Made by a program: the position numbers and the translations under genes. The notes beneath the pieces are model-generated. The model searched no databases, was not told the DNA's origin, and worked only from the letters and a program-made list of their open reading frames with translations. A stretch of 64,000 nt of DNA from positions 2,476,364 through 2,540,363 of the forward strand of contig MU271148.1 in NCBI GenBank assembly GCA_021432605.1. The letters are read 5' to 3'. Position 1 is the first letter of the stretch, and every line of letters starts with the position of its first letter. This document shows positions 46,693-58,349 of this stretch, in pieces. Source of the stretch: Coniochaeta sp. PMI_546 (Eukaryota > Ascomycota > Sordariomycetes > Coniochaetales > Coniochaetaceae).

Positions 46693-49600
46693 GCGTGAGA
46701 TAATATGTTGGTGATACGCGAACGGCGGCGGATGACCTTAGGTTTGCCTTTCGTATCTATTCTCTATTTGACACAAGTCTGACCTCCGTTATGGTAACTG
46801 TGACGGAACTTACTATATTTACGCTCTAGTTGCACGACATCTAGTCTGTTTTGATTAGGCTAGATCTAGTTACAGAACGGGTGTGTTCCTCCGGTCTTGT
46901 TATCTCCTTTTCTATCCTTATCAAAACACCTCTCCACTTTCTGTGATAGAGAAAAATTGACCATAAGTTGTGGACGTGTGGCCTGCGCTCTACGATGCCC
47001 TAGACTGGATAGAAACAAGGAGTGTCAGGCCTTATCAAACAGTTCAATCTTAACCCAGCGGAATTTACGTCTGACTTCCTACGGTGAGACTTCAGTGAAC
47101 ATAAAAGGTGAACTAAAGAACAGAAGAAGTGAGAGGCTCTGCCGAGGCATTGGCAGACGCACGCATCCATGGATCATCTGTGACAGCTTCAACTGTCCGT
47201 GACCTATCTTGCATATCTCGAACCTGGTTGTCGAGGCAGCGCTCAGACAAGCGTGAGGCTATTTATGGTACTCCAGGAGGTAAGTCTGGCTGGCATCGGT
47301 ACTATATAGAAAGAGAAATCCATCAATCATATCGTCTTCCGAAGTGCTGTCCAGGTCACACGATAACACATCCGCGTGTAGCGTAGCTGTGGTTAACCAC
47401 GAACCAGTGGTTCGTCCTGGCGTACATATTACGTTACGACGTGACCCCCATCTCTGTGCTTGATCATTCTGTAAGACTCCAATCCGACTTGAGGGCCGGA
47501 ATGGAAGGTGTTCACACCCCACGTACGCGCAGAGCACGTCTTAGCACCGGGCGGTGAAGACAGGCTGGTCCGTTCCCTTCTAGGACAAGACACACATGTT
47601 GTGGTGTAGTGACAAGAGCTCGGAGCGTGTGAGCCCATGCCTCATTCCTGACGGGTATGGTGAAATAGCTCATTATCGGGGGGAAGGTGACAGGGAGCAG
47701 TTCCAGTATGGTTGCTAGGGGAGAGACTTATCTCCTCTGGACTATGGATCTACACAGTACTATGTAAGGATATTCCGTGCATGTCCAACCCGACAGGATA
47801 TCCAGAGTCCCATGCAGTAGATCCCAAGATCCGGGTTGAGAGGTGCATGTCTCAGCCCAACAACACACAAATCCCCGAAGAAGACCTGGATGAGGTCGAC
47901 CAGCATGTGACAGGAAGAACAAGAAACTCAGGCTGATGTCCACTCGGCAGGGTTACCGAAGGGATGAGATGAGATGCCATGAGATGGGATCGATGGTATG
48001 TAACGTAAAACTTCCGGTTCGGGACACCGAGGGACATGACGAAGAAGAATCAAAGCATACCTGTGCATGAGATGTTCTGCTTGTCTAACCTCGGACTGCA
48101 TGAGCCGAGATTAGAGGTTCTGAAGAGTGCGGTGAAGGTGGCCGCTGGTCGCGCGATGCTGCAATGATATATTAATCTCGGAGTAGAAGATGCGACATCT
48201 CTCGCAACCGTCGAGGAGAACGACAGCTTTCACTTTAGACAATGCAACACAAAGTCCTGTCTCTGGAGTCAAACCATTCACGCAATCACGTATCTGAGTT
48301 TTACACGTACAGACGGCAAGAGCGAGAGTCAGAATTTCCAGGGGAGTGGGAAGGTGCGCTGCAGTTGAAGGTGTCAATACCCGATTCGCCTATCTGGCGA
48401 ACCAGGTTGCAACATCAGATCCGACGGGAATAGACGCAAGCTGTCACGACAGCTCATTCGCCACTGGTTCGAGGTTCAGACATGCGGCAAGGGGAGCCGA
48501 TTGGATCGGGGTGGCAGGTGGTGCGCCCAAGACTTGGAATCGCGGCCCGTGAGGCGCTACGCCGGGCACATCTGAGTTCAGGCTTGCGGAGCCGTGTTCC
48601 GCCATCAGGATCCACGATGCATGACAGGCGAGACGTGATTGGCTGCCAGAGACAAATTACTCCGGATGGTGTGCCAGCTTTCTCCAATGTTGGAGAGGCG
48701 CGCCTTCCTCCGCAGTACCGAAACTTCCGTCAACCCCCAGAGTGTGGGGTGCTACTACGCAGCCCTGGCTCTGTTTGGCCGGCTGGAACGTGATTCCAAC
48801 CCACTTTGACATTTTAGCGAACTTTTTCCGCTTTCCGCCTCGCTCTTCCCTTCTCGCCTTTCAACAATGAAAATGCAAAATCCAGCATTCGGTCCAGCAC
48901 CTAGTGTACCTTAGACCCGTGCGTTGGATGTGGGGGATGAGAAGTGGATGCAAGCCCGAAGTGTGCCGGCAATAGGATAGCTGAAATGCTCAGTGGACCA
49001 CACACGAGGGAAGGGGTGCTGCAATGCCATGCCTTCCAGGCCGTGCCGGGATGGAAGCTGCTGCTATCTTTGCCCTTGGCCTGTTGGACCACCCCTCCCG
49101 TGACTCCGTGAGCTCCTGGTGGGAACCCTATTACCCTAGAATGCTGCTAGTAGATCGAATCTTTCGTGTCTCTTCTCTGGCCGGGTGAACCGCGGCGATG
49201 AGGGTCTCTCGCAGTCTCAGCCAGCACTGCAGCAAAAGCGGAGACACACGTACCGAGCCCAGGGCGGCTTCGAGGCCCTGAAGTTGCTGGCGAGAAATAG
49301 GGAAATGGATATCCCACTCTCGCCTCCTGCCCTCTAGAGAAGCCGCGTGCCGTCCGAGTCTTTCTGGTGGCCCATTTTGCCTAAAGCATGGGAACTACCC
49401 TTATATTGAACCCAATCGCCGTTTGAAGCCACCTTGTCCAACCCTGCTGGTTGTTGCCTGCCCATTCGACATATATGTTACTACTTACCTGGTAGACGGC
49501 CGCCAGTCAAAACCAAGACGAAGAAGGAAAGGAAAAGAGTCACAAGACGCAAGGTCGGTTCCTGCAACCAAGTGAACTCGATCCCTTCAATTCGGCGCTG

Positions 49601-49803
49601 GATTCCTGTCGTTTTTATTTACGGCATCACCTGCCAACCTTGGATCGCTTAACGCGCGCCTGCGACACCCTACTGCCACCGGACAGTTGTCGCTGCGCAG
49701 TAGCGCCGTGTGGATGGTGGACGACAAGAAAAGAAGGCGAGCATAGACAAAAAAAAAAGCCAAAAGGACGTGAAGGGGACTCAATGGTCCTCATCGATGC
49801 AGG
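46693..49803. other. 3.1-kb gene-free region
   Basis: I find no supported gene, tRNA or 5S rRNA here. GAGAT-type short repeats occur at 47962-47990 and a run of ten A at about 49749. The part after about 48800 is probably promoter and 5' untranslated region of the DUF1479 gene. Base composition is ordinary with no RIP signature. Confidence 0.4.
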
Positions 49804-52218
49804 ATGAGCAGCTCAGCAGCATTGGTCGAACCAGCGCCGGCAGCCGTACCGGCGGTATTCGAGGGGTCGACTTTTGGTGCAACCAATAGCAATGGCGCGG
49901 CCGGTATTAAGGACAAGGGTTTGGGGCTGATCATGGGAGGGAGGGACACGCGCAGCAGTGCCAACGCCTCTCGGCAGCAACGGTGCGCCCAGTGCAATCG
50001 TCGCCCGTGCCAGCACCACGCCAACCACGCCAACCACGCCAACCACGCCAAGGACAATTCGTCGCCCTCGTCTTCCTCCGCATCACCCCTCCATCAACAC
50101 AACTCTGGGGCCGTCCCTCCGCAGAGCCAGAAGGAGAAGGAGAAGGCCAACGGGACGAGCCATAGCCGGACGCTCAGCCAAAACCAGACCCAGAGCCAAA
50201 GTCAAAGTCCGGTCACCAACAGCAGCCTAGATCAGCAGACTAATAACTGGTACCATATCAGCCATCTGCGTCCCCGCAGAAACCACAAACTCAAATTCCG
50301 CGCCTCGGCCGCCTCCAAAAATGACAACGGCGCCGACAGCAGTAACACCAACAGCAATAATACTAACAGTGACCAAGCCATGGAGCCCCCCGTTTTGTCT
50401 TTTTACGGCACCGAGCCCGTGCCGCTGCCATCGCGCTTTGCCAGCATAAAGCGCAATTTAGTCGCCGGCCATGAAGCCGAGCTTGAGGCCTCGTGGAAGC
50501 GCCTGCTAGACGCCCTGCGCGGCGAGGTCGAGCACATCCAGAGCCAGGGGTCGAATCTCACGCCGTCAATTGATTTCACCGACATTGAGAACCCGTCCAA
50601 GACGGCCGACTTTGCGCGCGAGCTCCGCCGCTACGGCGTGGGCGTCGTGCGGGGCGTCATGCCCAAGGCCGATTGCGACAAGAACGTCGCCGAGACGGTC
50701 AAGTACCTGGAGACCAAACACGACTTCAAGCCGCCTCCGGCGCAGGATCCGACCTGTTTCGACTTCTTCTGGTCGCCGGCGCAGGTGCGCACACGTGCTC
50801 ACCCCAGCGTCCTGCGGGCGCAGAAGTTTGTCATGTCGTTGTGGGACAACCAGGCCGACGACCGCATGGCGACCAAATTCCCAATTGTCTATGCAGATCG
50901 TATCCGTATCCACGGTGCCCCAAGCAGCAGCGTAGCCAATGGCACTGACTCTAGCCCAGCCACTAACGGCAACGGCAACGCTGTCGGTGGCGGCACCAGC
51001 AACACCTCAGCAGCGTCAGCGGCTGCCGCTGCATCGGCGGCCGAGCTGCTCGGCGACTTTACCTCATCCACCGTAATCGCACAAGTAGACAATGGCAGTT
51101 TAGAGCGGTGGGAACCAGACGGCTACGGCCGCGGTGGTACCTACGATGCCGTCTTCAAGGGCAAGTGGGAAGAGTACAATCCCTGGGATCCGACCGGCCG
51201 TATTGGCACTACGCCCGATGCGTACAATGGCCACGGCGCCTGCAGTATCTTCCGCATGTATCAGGGAGTTCTGTCGCTCAACCACATCGAGCCTGGGTTG
51301 ATCCGCCTGCTGCCGTCGCCAAAGCTGGCGACCGCCTACTTCCTCCTCAGGCCATTCTTCTCGCCCAAGGTGAAGGCGCCCGAGCAACGCGACACGGAGG
51401 CGTGGGAAGCCTACCTGGATGCGAGCAACTGGGCCCTCGATAAGGAGCAGAGCACAATCATCCACGGTGCCGTGCCGGGCCACGCCCAGCGCTTGACAGA
51501 GCTGTGGCATCCGCACCTACACCTGCGGCGCACCCTCGTCACCATCCCCACCCTGCAGCCAGGCGACTACATCCTATGGCACCCAGACCTGGCCTACCAC
51601 ATCACCAGCAACGACAACTTCAGCATGGCCAGCGTCGCCGCCAGCCGCGCCACCACCCCTCCCCCGGACTCCTCGGCCGGCTCGGCAGTCGCCGGCGCAA
51701 ACTCCACCTCCCAGGTATCCATCCTCGTCTACGTCCCCGCCGCGCCCCTCACGCAGACCAACGCCCTCTACCTCGCCCGGCAGCGCAAGACCTTCCAGCG
51801 CGGGCATCCCGGCCCGGACTTCGACGCCACCGGGAGCGGGCTGGGGACCGAGGCCTCGCACACCGGGCGCCCCGGCGAGACGGACATCGCCGAGGTGGGC
51901 GGCTCGGCGGGCCTGCAGGCCATGGGCCTGGCGCCGTTCGACGTCGCGCCCTCGCCGGCCGAGAACGGCAACGCGAGTCCGGCGGAGAAGGAGGAGGCCA
52001 AGGGCGAAGAGAAGAAGAAGGACGGCGACGGGGATGTCGACATGGACAGGCCGAACGGGGATGCCGCGTCCGATTCCGTGACGCAGAGTCATGCCGAGGC
52101 TGATCTGGTCAGACTGGCGAACATCATATTGTTTCCGGAGAATTATTACTACATGCCGAAGAGAAATGGGGATATCACGCCGCGGGTCAAGGCGGAGAAG
52201 CTGCAGGAGAAGAGATGA
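49804..52218 (+). CDS. DUF1479 (YbiU-like) putative non-haem iron oxygenase
   Basis: This is an intronless gene of 804 residues. The DUF1479 body begins near residue 200 (LPSRFASIKRNLVAGHEAELEASW) and continues with RRYGVGVVRGVMPKADCDKNV, DFFWSPAQVRTRAHPSVLRAQ, YNGHGACSIFRMYQGVLSL, LQPGDYILWHPDLAYHIT and a C-terminal LANIILFPENYYYMPKR. The jelly-roll fold resembles 2-oxoglutarate/Fe(II) dioxygenases; the substrate is unknown. Two low-complexity insertions are odd: a 192-residue Asn/Ser/Gln/His-rich N-terminus, and Ala/Ser/Gly inserts inside the domain (about 380-420). The internal ATG at codon 193 has a strong context (GCCATGG) and would give the usual shorter form, so either start is possible. 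Confidence 0.8.
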   Translation: MSSSAALVEPAPAAVPAVFEGSTFGATNSNGAAGIKDKGLGLIMGGRDTRSSANASRQQRCAQCNRRPCQHHANHANHANHAKDNSSPSSSSASPLHQHNSGAVPPQSQKEKEKANGTSHSRTLSQNQTQSQSQSPVTNSSLDQQTNNWYHISHLRPRRNHKLKFRASAASKNDNGADSSNTNSNNTNSDQAMEPPVLSFYGTEPVPLPSRFASIKRNLVAGHEAELEASWKRLLDALRGEVEHIQSQGSNLTPSIDFTDIENPSKTADFARELRRYGVGVVRGVMPKADCDKNVAETVKYLETKHDFKPPPAQDPTCFDFFWSPAQVRTRAHPSVLRAQKFVMSLWDNQADDRMATKFPIVYADRIRIHGAPSSSVANGTDSSPATNGNGNAVGGGTSNTSAASAAAAASAAELLGDFTSSTVIAQVDNGSLERWEPDGYGRGGTYDAVFKGKWEEYNPWDPTGRIGTTPDAYNGHGACSIFRMYQGVLSLNHIEPGLIRLLPSPKLATAYFLLRPFFSPKVKAPEQRDTEAWEAYLDASNWALDKEQSTIIHGAVPGHAQRLTELWHPHLHLRRTLVTIPTLQPGDYILWHPDLAYHITSNDNFSMASVAASRATTPPPDSSAGSAVAGANSTSQVSILVYVPAAPLTQTNALYLARQRKTFQRGHPGPDFDATGSGLGTEASHTGRPGETDIAEVGGSAGLQAMGLAPFDVAPSPAENGNASPAEKEEAKGEEKKKDGDGDVDMDRPNGDAASDSVTQSHAEADLVRLANIILFPENYYYMPKRNGDITPRVKAEKLQEKR
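50021..50047 (+). repeat. in-frame 9-bp minisatellite
   Basis: Three perfect CCAACCACG units with partial units on both sides encode a repeated Asn-His-Ala tract in the N-terminus of the DUF1479 protein. Such a tract can change length by slippage without breaking the frame. Confidence 0.8.
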
Positions 52219-52797
52219 GTGGGTTGGTGAACCCCCCTCTGGGGCTTTGGGAAGGTACAAGTCGTGTCCGTGGCGGTTGTTAGACTGCGCGACGTGGTGG
52301 TTGTATGTGTTGTCCTCGCCCGCTTTATCATATTATAACAATTAGAGACGTGGTGCTGGATTAGGGGTTCTGCTAGATGCAATGCAAACGTGCCAGGCGT
52401 CAATAAGAATCAGCTGTACGTCTTGGATAAACCCATGTCTTGCACTACGAGCTGACAGGATGCCCAGGACACAGAACGAGTCAAGTGTCGCCGATAAGCG
52501 CCTTGTGTCCATGGATTGTAAACCGGTTGCATTTACGTCATATCTTGCTTTGGTTACCAGCGCCATACTTCTCCGTGATCTTGCGAGTCCTTGTAAATCC
52601 CAACGACGCCTTGTATATCATTCAGGCCACAACATTGATAACGCTATGGTGGTTTTCTAGTAGAGCTGGACAGCGTGGCCGATGACACTTTAGGGTCTTT
52701 GCCACCATATGGAGATACTAGAGGCGAAAATGAGTAGATTAGGAAGATATAGTACTTTCTTACCTAAACTTGAATCAAAAACCAATCTGCCATCAAT
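52219..52797. other. intergenic
   Basis: 3' region of the DUF1479 gene. No supported gene. Confidence 0.45.
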
Positions 52798-53265
52798 TTG
52801 AAATCCAATGCTATTTCTATGCCTACGTCTTGTCTTGTCTTTATAGTCGACAGCCATGGTAGATACTTATATCTAGGTGATATTAACCTGGTGAAGCCCA
52901 TGATTATGTCCTCACAAAAAAGCAATAAAGTTGTGTCGAGCCTTGGATTCCGAGTGACCACCTCAACCGAGCCCGAAGAGCTTGTCACAGATTAGGGAGA
53001 ATACCGTGAAGGGCTTATTAGGAACCCCATTAATGCCCTCAGTTACACCTTGAAGTGTGTCGACCATCTTTGCGCAGTCCCAAGGCCCGCCCTCCTGATC
53101 GACTACTTACATCCTGAGATGGAGATGGGAGATCTCGCTAGATTCGCCGCGTTCTTGCACTCGGACGAAAACTTCTCTTGGGGCCTGGAACTGGACAGTA
53201 TCGCCCGCCGATTTGTTAGGGACTTGTTCGAATCGGCGCAGTTAGATGGATGTCTATGGTTATAG
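52798..53265 (+). pseudogene. unrecognised reading frame interrupted by one stop
   Basis: Two open stretches, 52798-52992 and 52996-53265, are in the same frame and separated only by a TAG at 52993-52995. Read through, they give about 155 codons with ordinary composition (for example VDSHGRYLYLGDINLVKPM before the stop and DLARFAAFLHSDENFSWGLE after it). I do not recognise the product. It sits at the edge of the transposon-rich end, so a decayed gene fragment is likely. An intron across the stop is also possible. Confidence 0.3.
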
Positions 53266-53574
53266 GAGGTCAAGTAGGTATAAGAGCTTATTGACTGAGA
53301 CTCACTTCAACAGTAACTGTCATTGACACTTGTACAGCTTGACTGTTTTGTATCCTGGTCCCAGTGCTGAGTCGTCTCGTTAACCAAAGGTGCAACGGAC
53401 ACGAAAACCTTAAGCGCTTTGATTACTTCCTGGACAGTACCAGGGGCATGAACATTGAACTTCGCATCGTCAATATAGACAACCAAATCCCGCAGGTAGC
53501 TCTTACCATCGTTGACGACCTTGGCTTGAATCGTGATTGGGTCGCTTCGGGAACAGTCGTGTGGTTGGACAACG

Positions 53575-54072
53575 TTCACGGAGCTTTTCCATAATATCTA
53601 AGCGGTTCCTGGGCTTGATTTGCCTTCATCTCTGGGATCTCGAAGCGCTTGGACCACAGCCTAATAACATATCAGTCGTAGCTCTATTGACGTGCTTAGC
53701 ATCGATAGTTTTGCTCCGCTGGGTGTCAATTACCGGGTTCCGGCGTAAAAAGCCATCAAGCCAATGTTTGCCGAGTGGTGAGAGGTCTCCTTTGGTGGCC
53801 AAGATCCGGCTGACAAAGGACCGTACTTGCGCGTGGGTTGGTGGAAGGCCCAGTGCAGCCTGCGTCAATATCCACTGCGTCAAGTGGTTTTCCTGGACCT
53901 TGGAAAGGCGCTGGAGGCCAGAGAAAGCAGTGGATCGAGGTTTGGCGCCTTCAACGCGGTCTCGAAGTGTCGTCCTTGGAACCCCAAACTCGAGAGCGGC
54001 CTTCCTCAGAGATCTACCTCTTGTGATAGCTTTCAACGCTGAATCGACGTCTTCTTCGGAATATTGCTTCAT
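53575..54072 (-). pseudogene. truncated pogo/Fot-type DDE transposase, N-terminal part
   Basis: Starting at the ATG at 54072, the minus strand encodes a psq-type helix-turn-helix (YSEEDVDSALKAITRGRSLR, then AALEFGVPRTTLRDR) and a CENP-B-type HTH (LGLPPTHAQVRSFVSRIL, then HWLDGFLRRNP). This is the DNA-binding half of fungal pogo/Fot transposases. After HVNRATTD the frame breaks near 53670. The expected continuation appears in another frame (WSKRFEIPEMKA) and then shifts again (IKPRNRLD). The catalytic DDE core is missing. The 5' flank near 54290 (TACGTAGTTACACTGCCCC on the minus strand) may be the terminal inverted repeat at a TA site, but I did not find its partner. Confidence 0.75.
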
Positions 54073-55027
54073 GATTGATTTAATAAAAGTATTGTATAGT
54101 CTGGGCTCAATTGAAACACAGGTGGTGGAGAAATGGGTGGTTGGAGTTGGAGGGTTAAACTGGCGGTCAGGCATTTTGAAGTGGGCGGAAAGTGGGTACC
54201 CCAACTTACTGGGTTCTGGTTCCCCCAGTTATTATAGTGGCGTTTTCACGACACAGAGGTACAAGTTGACAACTGGGACGACTGGGGCAGTGTAACTACG
54301 TACCTAGGTGTTTGGCTCACTCCAAAGGAGACATGAAGGCCTAAAATTGTCAACAATGTAAGGCTGGAGTGGTAGAAAGCCATTGTCTGATCGAGTGAGT
54401 GGAGTGGAAAGGATTTCCAGTGATCCAGACCTCGATGTGTGCGGCCACGATGTGCAATTGACTAACAGCTGGTGCCACAACCAGTTGGAAGATGAAAGAT
54501 GAACCATGATCACGATTCAGAAAGCATTGTTGTCATATGCTCAAGGAGACAATTCAGTAAAGATGCTATGAGTGGATATTCTTGTGGTAATCATAGACCA
54601 AACACGACCGTATCAAAGTCCCAAAGCAGTTGGTCAAAGTCGGCACTTGGCTTAGGTCTGGCTCAGGCTGTTCACCCGCTCGCTCTCCTAAGCTTCTAAC
54701 TCAGCCCCGGTCACCGTAAGGCCTGCTGAAATGCTAGCTTTCAACGACTTATCCTTGAAGGGAATCCGTTTCTGGCTGATGAACCTAATTCTATTCTGCA
54801 TTTTGGCCTGCTAGCCAGCGAAAGGCTCTTATTGATAATACTAGCGTCTTAATACTATTGATTAGTAACAAATCTTTATAGACGAGTAGTTTTATCTTTA
54901 TGGTTAATAATATAGTAAAGAATAATAGTTTGTCTATTATTACGCATATCAGTCAAGTGACCGTATCGTGTCTAACTTAGCTAACACCTCGATATGTGTT
55001 CTACATATTCCTTATCTTTGAACAGAA
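54073..55027. other. transition from ordinary to RIP-altered DNA
   Basis: This holds the 5' flank of the pogo relic and, from about 54830, increasingly AT-rich sequence. I see no gene. Confidence 0.45.
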
Positions 55028-55457
55028 TATAACGAATTAATACTCTTGAGTACTAACCGATACTTAGGGTCTGTTGACAATTAGTTAGGTACGTACGGTA
55101 AGTTATAATAAGATCGTATCTAGCCAAAAGGTAGACTACTACTTTAAGAAGGGGTAGGTAATTGAACGTAGAGAATTATATATTAATCGTTATAAAAGCA
55201 ACTCGTAACTATCTAGTAATAAGGACTGTTTAAATATAAGATGTTTCTTCGTAGATCACTTCTCTCGTAGTGATCCCTTTTGCCGTAGTTAGTAATCTAA
55301 GGCGAACTGGCTTACCGTGATCCAAGTGATCCTCTGTAATAACTTACTACCTTATATACCTAGTCGCCTGGTAATCCCCTTATAATTGGATAACCGTTAC
55401 CCCGTAATAGTTATTCCGTTCCGCGTCCCGTTGGCCTAATAGGTACGGTTCGTAATA
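55028..55457 (-). repeat. LTR of the outer, inverted chromovirus copy
   Basis: This 430-bp segment is the reverse complement, with RIP differences, of the two LTRs at 55480 and 62371. It is followed at 55458-55479 by 22 bp that match the internal sequence just inside a 3' LTR (compare 62349-62370 reversed). It is therefore the 3' LTR of a minus-orientation element, not a solo LTR. Confidence 0.88.
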
Positions 55458-55474
55458 CGATATCCCTCTTCCAA

Positions 55475-55479
55475 GTCTT
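55475..55479. repeat. target-site duplication, left copy (GTCTT)
   Basis: Directly precedes the 5' LTR. It pairs with ATCTT at 62801-62805; the single G-to-A difference fits RIP. Confidence 0.75.
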
Positions 55480-55909
55480 TGTTACGAACCGTACCTATTA
55501 GGCTAACAGGACGCGGAACGGAATAACTATTACGGGGTAACGGTTGTCTAATTATAAGGGGATTATTAGGCGACTAGGTATATAAGGTAGTAAGCTATTA
55601 CGGAAGATTACTTAGATTACGGTAAACTAGTTCGCCTTGGATTACTAATTATAGTAAAAAGGATTATTACGAGAAAAATAATCTATAGAGGAATATCTTA
55701 TATTTAAACGGTCCTTACCGTTAGGTAGTTACGAGTTGTTTTTATAACGATTAATATATAGTTCTTTACGTTTAATTACCTACCCCTTCTTGAAATAGTA
55801 GTTTACCTTTTGGTTAGATACGATCTTATTATAACTTACCGTACGTACCTAATTAATTGTTAATAAACCCTAAATATCGGTTAGTATTTAAGAATATTAA
55901 TTCGTTATA
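55480..55909 (+). repeat. 5' LTR of the inner chromovirus
   Basis: 430 bp, beginning TGTTACGAACC and ending TTCGTTATA. The same length and near-identical sequence recur at 62371-62800. Confidence 0.9.
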
Positions 55910-56029
55910 CGTTAATCGTTCCTATTCAACTTAGTTACCTATATATTACTAAATAGTATTTTGCAAGTAATAATATCGGTAATATCGAAAGCAAGCAATT
56001 CGAACTTATAGGTTTAGGTTATACCTTAA

Positions 56030-57000
56030 GGAATCTCGCTTTAGGCCTTGGCGAACGAAATCGTCTAACTTCGAATTATATTTATATAGTTTTAAAAATA
56101 ATAGGTTAGGGGAAAAGGTAACCGTCTTAAGGTATCCCCGCCTTAAGCTTACGATAAGAATCTAAAGACCCTTTAGGGTTTCTTTACCCAATCTAAGGCC
56201 TATTTCCGGTATAATATATACGACTTTCCGGATAAAGAACGTAAGGTTCTTTATATTACTTACCTTTTAAAAGGCGACGCGTTTAATTAGTTTGAACTAA
56301 CCTTACGGGATTATTCTGAAAACGGAAAGTCGGATCGCGACGACGAAACTAATAAGATCTTCGGATCTTTCTCAAGTTTCGCCGATACCCTAAAGAAGAT
56401 TTTCGGTACCCTAGACGAGGAAAAGATAGCTAAACGTAAGTTATAAGCTTTCCGATAGAAAAGGTTAGTTTCGAACTATACCTCGTAATTTAGGCAAATC
56501 TTTTTTAGGTTAGAATAAGAAGATAAACTTCTTATAACGTAATTTTATTAAGGATTTAAAAAAGACGTTAAAGACGAACTAGTTAAGGAAAACCGACTAA
56601 ACGAGTTATCTACTTACGTCGAGATAGCCGTAAAAATCGATAACCGTTTATATAAACGACGTATAGAAAGGAAAGGAGTTATAAAGATTTCCTAATAGCT
56701 AGCTAAAAAAGTTCAAACTAATATTTCAAGGAAGATCTAAAATTACGATATTTCTTACGGATAACGAAATAGACTAATAACGTTCGACGTTATCTAACGA
56801 TATAAGAAAAAGGATAAGAAAGATATAAAGTATTTCAATTGCCAAAAGAAAAGATATTTCGTTCGAAAGTATTAGGAACCCCGAAGACTAAAAGAAAGAA
56901 TTACGAACCGGTAAGTTAATATTATTAGCCGAAACGGTTACGAGATTACAAACCCCGTACTAACCGTTATCAAGACCGAAATCCGATAGATTATAACCGG
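56030..57000 (+). pseudogene. gag relic
   Basis: RIP-riddled coding sequence read through many stops. At 56831-56872 it shows YFNCQKKRYFVRKY, a CCHC zinc knuckle in which the first Cys, the His and the last Cys have become Tyr, as expected from G-to-A and C-to-T change. Confidence 0.65.
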
Positions 57001-58349
57001 ACGAATTAACTTCGTCGGGATTATTTAATAAGGATCGTACGACGATACGATATCTAAGGAAAAAACCTTATAAAACGATAACGATAATATATTAGCCGAA
57101 TATTAGGTAAATACGATAGAAATCGAACTTAAGAAAGTTATCGTAAAAACCTACGAAGATTAGCGAAAGGTTATATTACGGACCTTAGAAAAGGAATACT
57201 TTTCTTTCGAAGAAAAAGTAACTTTCAAAACGGAAAAAAGGGATTACGATTAGACCTTAACGTTCTTAAGAAACCTAATATGTATCCGATATTAACCCGC
57301 GATTCGAGATAATATAGTAATTGTCTACGGCGATACCGTTAAAGATTTTAAGATCGGGATATTCCCGGAAAATTGGAAACAAACGGAAGACCGAAATAAC
57401 GACTATTACGATATAAGCTTAGACGGAGAATATTATTATTTGATCTATTAGGTATCGTATATTTACGACGAATATTTCGAATACTTAATACTTAAAGTTA
57501 AGAACAACTTTTTTCCGCGACGATAGAAAGACGATATTATCTATAACCTTTACCGTTAAGAAAAACTAAAGTTATAGAAAATAATCGGAAGATATATCTA
57601 TTATAGGGCGGCTATATTGATTAAGGATCCTAAGTACCCTAGGGTATATAAGGAAGGGATATTTTAGAACTATAAGGAACCTAGATATAAGTAGTACCGG
57701 GCTAATAAAGTATTATAATAGTACGAATATATAATAGATAAGAGGCGAGAGGAAGAGAAGTTCCTCGTTACCCTATTACCAAAACGAAAACGCCGGACCC
57801 CCGTTAAATAGAAAATAACGACCTAGATAAAACCTAGTAAATAGACGTACGAACGGTAACCTACGTTATAAGATTAGGTTAAAAGGATACGAAAATTTAA
57901 GAAACTCTTTAAAGAATAGATAACGAGATTATTAGAAACGTAATAGTCGGGGATTACTAACGAGTTGTTAGATAAACTTTCCCTAAAATAAGAAAAATCG
58001 ATTACGACGTTAATAACCGACCAAAAGTTCGCCGAAATCTTAGAAAGATATAAGAAGAATAATAACCTTATATAATATATCGGTCAAGTACTAAAGAATA
58101 ATCGATAAGTACGAGAATAACGAAGAAAGGAAACCTCTTAGAAGACGGAGCCGTTTAACTTAAGAAACTACGAATATAATATTAAAGACTTAGAAAAAGC
58201 CTAACGGGAGCTTACCAAATAATAACGACAAAGGTTAAAAAACGAGAAGGACCGTTTATAAAAAGATTATAACCGGATCTAATTAATAAGTCCTTAACGA
58301 TTATCAAAAACCTAAATAATAATAACCATTTGATAATATCAGTTATATT

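Noticed and set aside
51574-52260. 228-codon open frame on the minus strand
   Set aside because: It mirrors the GC-rich end of the DUF1479 gene and has low-complexity composition.
53307-53579. 90-codon minus-strand open frame after the pogo relic
   Set aside because: It has no ATG start, overlaps the decayed end of the transposase, and I recognise no family. Its middle (SYLRDLVVYIDDAKFNVH) is unusual but not enough to call.
55400-55530. Strong palindrome that could be read as a regulatory hairpin
   Set aside because: It is simply the junction of two oppositely oriented LTR ends.
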